A DNA stretch of 64,000 bases from Bathymodiolus brooksi (taxonomy: Eukaryota; Mollusca; Bivalvia; Mytilida; Modiolidae): positions 34,147,804 through 34,211,803 of the forward strand of contig OY804579.1 of NCBI GenBank assembly GCA_963680875.1, in the 5' to 3' direction. The translations under genes were made by a program, and so were the position numbers. Positions 20,401 to 32,400 of the stretch are shown one piece after another. Under the pieces are notes generated by a model. That model made no database searches and had not been told where the DNA came from. It saw only the letters and a program-made list of their open reading frames with translations. Within the stretch, counting starts at the first letter, position 1. Each line of letters begins with the position of its first letter.

Positions 20401-23400
20401 TCCAACATCCAATAGAAAAAGACCACACTGAAGTGTGGGAACAGTTCCAACATCCAATAGAAAAAGACCACACTGAAGTGTGGGAACAGTTCCAACATCC
20501 AATAGAAAAATACCACACTGAAGTGTGGGAACAGTTCCAACATCCAATAGAAAAAGACCACACTGAAGTGTGGGAACAGTTCCAACATCCAATAGAAAAA
20601 TACCACACTGAAGTGTGGGAACAGTTCCAACATCCAATAGAAAAATACCACACTGAAGTGTGGGAACAGTTCCAACATCCAATAGAAAAAGACCACACTG
20701 AAGTGTGGGAACAGTTCCAACATCCAATAGAAAAAGACCACACTGAAGTGTGGGAACAGTTCCAACATCCAATAGAAAAATACCACACTGAAGTGTGGGA
20801 ACAGTTCCAACATCCAATAGAAAAATACCACACTGAAGTGTGGGAACAGTTCCAACATCCAATAGAAAAATACCACACTGAAGTGTGGGAACAGTTCCAA
20901 CATCCAATAGAAAAATACCACACTGAAGTGTGGGAACAGTTCCAACATCCAATAGAAAAATACCACACTGAAGTGTGGGAACAGTTCCAACATCCAATAG
21001 AAAAAGACCACACTGAAGTGTGGGAAAAGTTCCAACATCCAATAGAAAAAGACCACACTGAAGTGTGGGAACAGTTCCAACATCCAATAGAAAAAGACCA
21101 CACTGAAGTGTGGGAACAGTTCCAACATCCAATAGAAAAAGACCACACTGAAGTGTGGGAACAGTTCCAACATCCAATAGAAAAAGACCACACTGAAGTG
21201 TGGGAACAGTTCCAACATCCAATAGAAAAAGACCACACTGAAGTGTGGGAACAGTTCCAACATCCAATAGAAAAATACCACACTGAAGTGTGGGAACAGT
21301 TCCAACATCCAATAGAAAAATACCACACTGAAGTGTGGGAACAGTTCCAACATCCAATAGAAAAATACCACACTGAAGTGTGGGAACAGTTCCAACATCC
21401 AATAGAAAAATACCACACTGAAGTGTGGGAACAGTTCCAACATCCAATAGAAAAATACCACACTGAAGTGTGGGAACAGTTCCAACATCCAATAGAAAAA
21501 TACCACACTGAAGTGTGGGAACAGTTCCAACATCCAATAGAAAAATACCACACTGAAGTGTGGGAACAGTTCCAACATCCAATAGAAAAATACCACACTG
21601 AAGTGTGGGAACAGTTCCAACATCCAATAGAAAAATACCACACTGAAGTGTGGGAACAGTTCCAACATCCAATAGAAAAATACCACACTGAAGTGTGGGA
21701 ACAGTTCCAACATCCAATAGAAAAATACCACACTGAAGTGTGGGAACAGTTCCAACATCCAATAGAAAAATACCACACTGAAGTGTGGGAACAGTTCCAA
21801 CATCCAATAGAAAAATACCACACTGAAGTGTGGGAACAGTTCCAACATCCAATAGAAAAATACCACACTGAAGTGTGGGAACAGTTCCAACATCCAATAG
21901 AAAAATACCACACTGAAGTGTGGGAACAGTTCCAACATCCAATAGAAAAATACCACACTGAAGTGTGGGAACAGTTCCAACATCCAATAGAAAAATACCA
22001 CACTGAAGTGTGGGAACAGTTCCAACATCCAATAGAAAAATACCACACTGAAGTGTGGGAACAGTTCCAACATCCAATAGAAAAATACCACACTGAAGTG
22101 TGGGAACAGTTCCAACATCCAATAGAAAAATACCACACTGAAGTGTGGGAACAGTTCCAACATCCAATAGAAAAATACCACACTGAAGTGTGGGAACAGT
22201 TCCAACATCCAATAGAAAAATACCACACTGAAGTGTGGGAACAGTTCCAACATCCAATAGAAAAATATCACACTGAAGTGTGGGAACAGTTCCAACATCC
22301 AATAGAAAAATACCACACTGAAGTGTGGGAACAGTTCCAACATCCAATAGAAAAATACCACACTGAAGTGTGGGAACAGTTCCAACATCCAATAGAAAAA
22401 TACCACACTGAAGTGTGGGAACAGTTCCAACATCCAATAGAAAAATACCACACTGAAGTGTGGGAACAGTTCCAACATCCAATAGAAAAATACCACACTG
22501 AAGTGTGGGAACAGTTCCAACATCCAATAGAAAATACCACACTGAAGTGTGGGAACAGTTCCAACATCCAATAGAAAAATACCACACTGAAGTGTGGGAA
22601 CAGTTCCAACATCCAATAGAAAAATACCACACTGAAGTGTGGGAACAGTTCCAACATCCAATAGAAAAATACCACACTGAAGTGTGGGAACAGTTCCAAC
22701 ATCCAATAGAAAAATACCACACTGAAGTGTGGGAACAGTTCCAACATCCAATAGAAAAATACCACACTGAAGTGTGGGAACAGTTCCAACATCCAATAGA
22801 AAAAGACCACACTGAAGTGTGGGAACAGTTCCAACATCCAATAGAAAAATACCACACTGAAGTGTGGGAACAGTTCCAACATCCAATAGAAAAAGACCAC
22901 ACTGAAGTGTGGGAACAGTTCCAACATCCAATAGAAAAATACCACACTGAAGTGTGGGAACAGTTCCAACATCCAATAGAAAAATACCACACTGAAGTGT
23001 GGGAACAGTTCCAACATCCAATAGAAAAATACCACACTGAAGTGTGGGAACAGTTCCAACATCCAATAGAAAAATACCACACTGAAGTGTGGGAACAGTT
23101 CCAACATCCAATAGAAAAATACCACACTGAAGTGTGGGAACAGTTCCAACATCCAATAGAAAAATACCACACTGAAGTGTGGGAACAGTTCCAACATCCA
23201 ATAGAAAAATACCACACTGAAGTGTGGGAACAGTTCCAACATCCAATAGAAAAATACCACACTGAAGTGTGGGAACAGTTCCAACATCCAATAGAAAAAT
23301 ACCACACTGAAGTGTGGGAACAGTTCCAACATCCAATAGAAAAATCGTAATAAGAGGCAAAATCAAAACCCCTAACACACAAATACATGACATCTAACAC

Positions 23401-26400
23401 ACTAATACATGACCTCTAACACACAAATACATGACCTCTAACACACTAATACATGACCTCTAACACACAAATACATGACCTCTAACACACTAATACATGA
23501 CCTCTAACACACAAATACATGACCTCTAACACACTAATACATGACCTCTAACACACAAATACATGACCTCTAACACACTAATACATGACCTCTAACACAC
23601 AAATACATGACCTCTAACACACTAATACATGACCTCTAACACACTAATACATGACCTCTAACACACTAATACATGACCTCTAACACACTAATACATGACC
23701 TCTAACACACTAATACATGACCTCTAACACACAAATACATGATCATGACAGCTCACTTTCCTGATTTGGTATTTGATAGAAATTAGAACCTTCTTTTTTT
23801 GTCACATTTTTGTCATTGTTTCTGAAGAAACCTTAAAGTTTCTTAATCTTAATCCTGTGTTTTGTTAACTTTGGATGTTGATAAGTAAGGATAGCAATAT
23901 GGCAGAGATTGAAATAGTGGGGGTGTACACCTACTGGTATACAAATACTTGCCAAATATATATGTTTTATCTATGAAAAACTAATTTTCAAGGACCGAGG
24001 ATGGATCACGACACTGCTTGTTCTAACAAAATTCCTGAATCTACAACTAACCATGATATTATGATATCCTAAGATCAATGGTGTTGGCAAAGATTTCCTG
24101 AACCCATATATTAAATCTAGTAAGCATAATAACAAACTTCTCAACAGCTTTATATGAATAGACTTAGAATTGTTATCAAGTTATATCCAAATAAAGTGTT
24201 AGGTTAAATGAAATATCACCGCCTCTTGACTTCATTTTGAAGGCTATATAAATATTGATGATCAGATAAAACCATAATAATCGGACACTCATCAATGAAG
24301 ACCATCTTGCCCTGTACACAATGAAGTCCATTAATTGATTGTTAACAGGTATTGTATATATAGACCTGGTCATATCAACATTTAATCATAAATATGCCAT
24401 ATTGATCAATATAAACTACAGGTCTAGACAAACTCAAGGAAAATTTGGCAGGAAGTTCTAATAGTGTGGTACTAAAGAGAACTCTTGAATACTGGTAGAA
24501 GTTTTGACTTTATGATTTGAATCTTCAATAGTTGAGAAAAAACATCAAATTACCAATAACTCACTACATGTTTGATAATTGATAAAAAAAAATGTTTTAC
24601 AGGTGGAAGGCAGGTGTCAGTATTTATATATATATAATGGCAGGAACTTAATTTCATCTCTTTGCAAGAACTATTAGATATACATTTGTATATATTTCTG
24701 TTTGAATTGTCACCAAATTCATGGTTGCTATGCATGTATTTCGTAAAATCCTGGAGGATGAGTCACATTTTCTGTTACATTGTATCATGCAAGAGACCCT
24801 TGATAATACTAGTTAGATGTGCTCATTTATGTATTATTTACTATTATTATATGACTATAAATATTTCTTTTATCTGATTGGCTAAAAGAATGATTTTTTT
24901 TTCTTGATAGAACTTAATGAATACTGCCCAAGCCTTCAATTTTCACAAAGATTAATTTTGATCGTTCCAGAGGAGCCTCACGTGACTCTAAAATCGGAAA
25001 ACCCCTACTTTTAATTTAGCGTCACGTGAGGTTAATATAACGTTCCAAAGGCTCCTCTGAAACGATCTAAATTAATCTGTGCAGTATGCATAAATCTTTC
25101 TTGTTACCATTAAAATTTACAAAAAAGACATGTAGTGTTTAATGCCAATTTATTAAACATGACTCTTAATAACAGTTTCATATAATAAAACAATTACTGA
25201 CTTTCATTTCGATTAATATAAGGATTTATCGTTCCAGGATATATGATATTTACCTGGGCTTCGGCCTCGGTAAATATCATATATCTTGGAATGATAGATC
25301 CTTATATTAACATCAACAAAAGTCAATAATTGTATATTATATATTTTGCTTATTTGTTACAAATTGTAAAAAAAGTTTATAAGACAGTAGAAATATTTTA
25401 ATTTGATTTGATTGTTAATTATAAAGTGAAATGAAAGTATCATTGAATGACATGAATAAAATTCAGATGCAAATGAAACTATGAGTTCAAAAGAACTTTT
25501 CAATATGTGTTTGTTACTCATTGAATGTTATGTTTTGACAAACTGTAATATACATGTATATGGTGTTTCATGATTTGGCTATGAAATTGATAAAAGACAT
25601 GCAGAATAAGGATAAAATAAGGATAAATGTTTGACCTAAGAACAATTAATGCCTATTATATATTAATATCAAAGTTATTAATAACATTAAATTGTCTTGA
25701 CTAAGAGGTATTACACTTATAAATCTGTTTAGCAAGGGAATTAACTTTTCGTTGAAGTCAAAGATCGGCATAATAGAAACAGTTAAGACCTATGTTAAAT
25801 ACAGATTTTATACCAATCTTCTTATGACTAATTTTTCTTCAACAGATTTATCATTGTAGAATATGAATCTTTATTGTTAGGCTTATGTACATAATATGGA
25901 TTTTGGAATAAAACTTAATAAGGGTGGGAAAAAACTTAGATCATTATACTTTATTGTGTGATATAAGTGAGAGGTATTAAAAAAATGTTTAAAAAAGGAA
26001 CAAAGAATGGTGCATGTACTTATAAATGATTCAGATTTGACCTGGGCTAATTGTTACCATATATATAAAACTTCTCATTTCCAGTTCTTCATTATTAATC
26101 TGGAAACAAATACATTTTGCAATTGGGAACTGGTAACAGTTGCCATGGCTGAACTCACAGAGTTGCCCAGCACGTCCCTAGGTTAGTAGGTAGCATATAA
26201 AGTGTTGCCCTCTTATAGACAATGGTATGGGTGCTGTGTTGGGAATTGGAGAGCATCACCACTTTTGTAAATTGTGGAAAAGAATAGGCAAGTGTAGTTG
26301 CTACAAACAGTCAATTTTTATCGTCCTAATCCAACTCTCCATAGTTTTCCAACTTGGCAGTTAAAAGCTGTTGCTCTGGTTGTCGCATTCCTCCATCATT

Positions 26401-29400
26401 TATTTATACAGTCAAACCTGGCTTTATGGTCACCTGTATAAAGCAAATCAATGTATAGAAAGGACAGTTTCATTTTATGCATTTAATGAATGCCGTAGTG
26501 CATATAATTTGAGCCTGTATGTAATATAAAGGGCAACTGCTCATAAAGGTTCCCTTCGGTGCACTTTTATACAATGTATATAGGTTTATGTAATATAAAG
26601 GGCAACTGCTCATAAAGGTTCCCTTCGGTGCACTTTTATACAATGTATATAGGTTTATGTAATGTAAAGGGCAACTGCTCATAAAGGTTCCCTTCGGTGC
26701 ACTTTTATACAATGTTTATAGGTTTATGTAATATAAAGGGCAACTGCTCATAAAGGTTCCCTTCGGTGCACTTTTATACAATGTATATAGGTTTATGTAA
26801 TATAAAGGGCAACTGCTCATAAAGGTTCCCTTCGGTGCACTTTTATACAATGTTTATAGGTTTATGTAATATAAAGGGCAACTGCTCATAAAGGTTCCCT
26901 TCGGTGCACTTTTATACAATGTATATATAGGTTTGACTGTATTTTATATATTGTTTTTTTTTTTTTTTTTTTTTTATATTTTATATATTGTTAGCTAATG
27001 CTACTGAATATGCATGCAATATTTTGCACCCCCGTTAAGTAACCAACAAGTCAATGAATGTGTTCGGTTAACATACTTGTACAATAATACCCCCAGCAAC
27101 GCTATTGTAAATGCGGCCTCTGATATCACATACAGGCCGGTAATAGTCTCTCATTTTTGAGACAATGTAATATTATTTACCTGGTCATAATACATTTCTC
27201 TGACTATTGTTCGAACAGTGGATAATTTTTAAGAATATACAGTTTATTCCTTTGTTCTTGAATATATGAACTTTAACCTTTTACTGTTTTAGGCTTAAAA
27301 ACGTGTTAAACATATTTTGGGACTTTCGGGTATCGAACCACTGTTGGGCTTTTCAAGTCTACTTTGACTTTCAAAACTTCCATCTAACCACTCAGCTACG
27401 GTGACCACACTACTGTACTCTATAATTAGTATATATGACTCTTGATAGTAAGCTTTGTTAAAAAAAATATTAACAATTTGTTTAAAAAAGCAATATACAA
27501 GACATGATACAAGTATTTCAGATCTGGCATAAGTTATGTTCAGAACTGACGAGTATGTGAACTTTTAAAATGTATTCTCGCAATACAAAAACAACTAACG
27601 AACCGACCGCAAGTAATAACAAATCAGACAGACCACAGGTGAACATTTGGGACACTTGAAAGACCTTGAAATATCTAAATATAAACGATTCTTTTCACTT
27701 GAAAGACCTTGAAATATCTAAATATAAACGAGAATTGAGAGGACGTTGACCGATAAAAAAATTTCGTTTTATTTTTGTTAATTGTTGTCTTATTTGGCTT
27801 TCTAAACATTAAAAGTGTAAAAATATATGCCATACCATTTATTTTTTCAACAACACTATGATACATTATTATTGAAACAAAAGAATTTGCCCGTATTGGA
27901 TATAATGGGTTTCTTTTTCCTCATTCGTACTCAGGTGACGGCCTTGGTGCTATGCACCTCTGCCTTCACCTGAGTACTCATGCAGAAAAAGAAACCCGTT
28001 ATATCCAAAACGGGCCACTTCTTTTGTTTCAATAGTACTGTATCTTATACATATTCCAGTCGGTCATAAAAAGGAAATGTAAATTAAACAGTAGCACTGT
28101 AAACTTTCTGTGCCCTTGCTTCAAAGATAAGTCTTAGCCATCATGACCCATGTTACACCATTTTTTTCAAGAAAACATGGGTCATTTGTCCATCATTGAT
28201 TATCATTCTAAAACCTATGGTAATTAAAAAAAACCTATGGTAATTAAAAAACCTATGGTAATTAAAAAAAACCTATGGTAATTAAAAAACCTATGGTAAT
28301 TAAAAAAAACCTATGGTAATTTAAACCTATGGTAATTAAAAATCCTATGTGTAATTAAAAAACCTATGGTAATTAAAAAATCTATGGTAATTTAAACCTG
28401 TGGTAATTAAAAAACCTATGGTAATTAAAAAACATATGGTAATTAAAAAAAACCGGAGTTCATTTAAATTTTGTGACAAAAACATGGTCAGATGTCCATG
28501 ATTGATTTTATTCAGCCTTAAAGGAATTATTTTCACAACAGACCAACTGGATTTGACTTTTAATTAGTTTTCATTTCCAAGATTTGATTAGGTTCCCTCC
28601 CAGAAGACATTTATAGGAAAAAGTTGAATGAAGGAAATGAATAGGACAAGATTAATGGTTATCCCATAGCAACAGGTTCACACCCCCTGTTCCTCCCACA
28701 GGAGCCCACCCAGGGGCATATTCCTCAGGTTTAAGTTTAATTGCCAATTATTGACATCTGATAAATAATCCAATTTGTATTCTAATGTTGTAAGGGGCCA
28801 TTGCATTAAGCAAGTATTGTGGTACATTTCCTATTTACCATACTAATTAAGGTGTATTTAACTTAAAAGACTCTGCATCCCCCTATGGAACATGTGGTGC
28901 GAAGATAATGATGTTAATGATGAAAATACAATCTGAAGAATGTTGCAGACACTAGTTTTGATACCGGTACCTTACCTAGTTTTGGTTACATTTTCATATA
29001 TTGCCCCCTCCCCTCCCTATACTAATGGTTTTGGTACCACACACACACTAACACTATTGCCTTTGCTTTAATTTGGTACCCCTTTCCTAATTATAATTCC
29101 TCCTACACACTAGTTTATACATTTTCCCTACACTCTCTAGTATATATATATATTGGTACCAGAGTTTCCCCTACAGTACCCCTATCTTTACTTATTGGAT
29201 AATTTTATATCTGTTATTCTATACTAGCTAAATCATTGGAGAACTTAGAAATATTACATAAAAATTATGTGATGGAATTTCTTTCCACTAGGTTCAATAA
29301 TAATAAGAATGTTTTTGTTCTCAAGATTCTGATTAAATATTTCCTGGGTTTCCCAAAATGTTCACAAGGTGATCCATGTCAGACTTATCTTTATGTAGAC

Positions 29401-32400
29401 ATAAATCTTGAGTATTGTTTTACCTTTTGATCAAAAACTTCTTTAAACTTATTTAAAATATATCTCTCCTTTTATAGTTTTTACTTTGAACATTAGAAAG
29501 ATAATGTGTTAAAATTAAAAGATTTCTTTTGACTTTTTCTGATAAATCCCATGTTCAAATAGATCTAGTTCATTATATTTTACTGGTATAATGTATGTTC
29601 TACTATCAATTAGCTGAGTAGTTCATTTTTAATTTGTTTTTTGACTTCAATGAATTTGAAAATGATAAAAATTGCATAATTATAGGGTTTTGTCTAAATC
29701 TAATTAAAAGTGCATGTGTGGTCAATGTTAGATATTTTTTGGGTAAGTCAGATAAGTTTTGCTGATTATATTCATGTGGTTTGGGGAGACTTATTCCACT
29801 ATGTTGCTTACTTCCCCTTGAAAAGGTAATTTACACAAGTAACTAGCTGCGTTCAAGGTTCTCCCAGTTGTCACCGATGGTAAAATAGATAACCATTGGT
29901 AAAAAATGGTAGTAAATGGTATATTTTGGATACCAATGTCTACCATTTGTCTCCTTGAAAATTAAATGTAGGTCGCCAAACTTGCCATCAATCTAGACCT
30001 TGGGTAAGATTGGTAAGCATCGAACATGTAACTGCAAACTTCAAAATAAAGTGGTCGGACAATCACAAGAAAAGAAAGCATGGATTTTAGAAGATTTTAC
30101 AATAAATCAGAGTATGTGCACTATGATTAAATAAAATATTATTATTTATATACAAATGTACATGCTGACATCTAGAGCTGAAAAGTTTCCCCCAGATAAA
30201 TGCATATGATATGAAATAACAAAGAAGACATAATGTAGGGTTTTTGGGAACCAATACTGGACCGATTAAAAATTATTTTTGGGATATTTTGCTTCTTTTG
30301 AATTAAATTACATACAAAAAAGTCCATATGCATTACATGCAAATTTGCCTAGCGATAACATCAACCTATGTACCACAAGTAAATAATTACAGCTTTCATA
30401 GGATATATAGTGTTGGATTACCAGTTGGTTTTCTAATGGCTGCACAATTTGCAATTCTCGTACAAAGGTTTTCAAATGTTTCTCTTGACAATCTGAAATG
30501 ACTTCGAAATTCATCGGGCATATTTCTAGGTATGACACCTTGATGGTATCTTTTAACTCTTGTTATTTCGTGCCTCTGATGTAGAAGAATAGGGAAAATT
30601 ATTGATGCGATAATGCAGTGTTCAACAACAAAAGCATGGTTACCACCGGCAAATTTGCTACCATGTACTGTATTACCAATATCCGTTCAAAGTTTCGTTG
30701 CAAATAAATGCTGCAAATGGTTGCCTTTGGTGACTTATAGCTACCAAACGTAACCAGTTGTAGTCAATGGTTGGTTTCAGTTTCACCAATGGTAAAACCT
30801 TGAACACAGCAGCTACTGTATGGTTGATTGTGAAACTAGCTGACATATTAAAGGAAGTGCTTGTTGAAACTTATTAATCCCTCTTTACTAAAACCAGGAA
30901 ATAAAAGTTAAACAAACAATCTAGTTCAAAAGGTAAACCCAGTAATTATTATACAAAATGCATGTTTCTGTATAACCCGAATAATCCAGTCGTTATATTA
31001 TGCTCCTGCTGGTCGCTACATTAACCTCATCCAGCGATAGTGCCGATAGAGGGCGAAGTATTATTCGAGTTGGTTTCTGTATCACAGTTTTATAAGATAT
31101 CAAAAATATTTAGATTCCAGATGTTCTTGTGTACCTTATATGAACTGTATTATTTTTATGGGTCATTAATTAGACCCATTAAAAGAGTAATGCAATACCT
31201 CAAGGAAGTAAATACCTGCAGAAAAATAATAAATATAGTGTTGATGTAATATATTCCTGCAAGCTAATATACAGTTAAAAATAGGCACAATAAATAGTAA
31301 AGGACCTCATACCAGTGGAATGTACATGTATTTTACCTGTAATCTAAAGTCGTAAAGATCAAAGTTATGTCATAAACCAACATTCCAAATAATTAAGGTT
31401 TAACATTGCAAATTTATCAAATCAATAAATACAAAATTCTGTACAAATTAAAGTGCACATAATGTACTGCAGAAGTTGGACAAACATGATTATTTATATA
31501 AATATGTGAATGCAAGTTTGTATAGATGATAAATTAATTTTGTATAAGATAAGATAAGATTTTATTGTCCAATCAAGGTCCCAGCAAGGGGCAGAGTCAT
31601 TACAGTGATTTATATTACACAAAAAAACAATAAACATTATATAGTTAAGGGAACGACGATTTAACTTGAAGGGTTATGGTTTTTTTCTAAACAAATATTC
31701 TGATTCCCAATGTTGCTGAAAAAAATATTCTGATTTTGGTGGAGGAAAAAAAAAATCTGATTCAGAGTTTTTGTCATATAACCTAATGTTGAATTCTGGA
31801 AAAAAAAATTGCACTTTGCACGACAAAAAAAATAAATATTCTAACTCTTGTGTTGTCCGAAAAAAAAAAATTCTGAACGAAACAAAAAACCATAACCCCC
31901 CCCCTTCAAGTTAAATGGTCGGTTCCTTATACAGTTTTACTTTTATAGTATAATGTGTTGATGTTGGAACAAAATAATAAAAACTATTGTGTGTGGTTAA
32001 TTATGAAGATTATTATTTAAATCATTTAATTCATTTTTTCTAGTTACTACTAAAATATGATATATAGGTTACATATTAAAAGACAAAATTTGACAAATTA
32101 TTGCATCAGAAATATTTTTGTTTTGTTGAAATTGCTGACATACAGTAATTAAGACACATTCCAGGCATAATATTTTGATCGATTTAAATTTTTCTCCGCC
32201 TACTGTTTACATGTTCAACCATTCATTTACTGTTTATTCATTAATAATAAGCATTCCATGTTGTACTTGTAACATTTTAAACAATTATTTCAATAGACAT
32301 TTACACACCTTAGGCATACCATCTCTCAGTTATCTCATACTGGTAATCTGTTTTATTCAATATCAATTGTTCATGCTAAAAGGATGATAGTTGACCCCCT

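Noticed and set aside
19718..23400. Frames of up to 1223 codons on both strands
   Set aside because: They are produced by a 45-bp unit without stops in several frames; the same DNA is open in multiple frames on both strands, unit changes are not codon-biased, and there is no conserved domain.
26470..26712. Minus-strand 80-codon frame with repeated [14 protein letters not shown]
   Set aside because: Translation of the 69-bp tandem unit within a MITE.
27308..27408. Functional tRNA gene on the minus strand
   Set aside because: A and B boxes are good, but the acceptor stem does not pair and the T stem is imperfect; kept only as a tRNA-derived sequence.
28212..28455. CRISPR-like repeat array
   Set aside because: Short AT-rich tandem units without unique spacers in an animal-type genome; a simple minisatellite.
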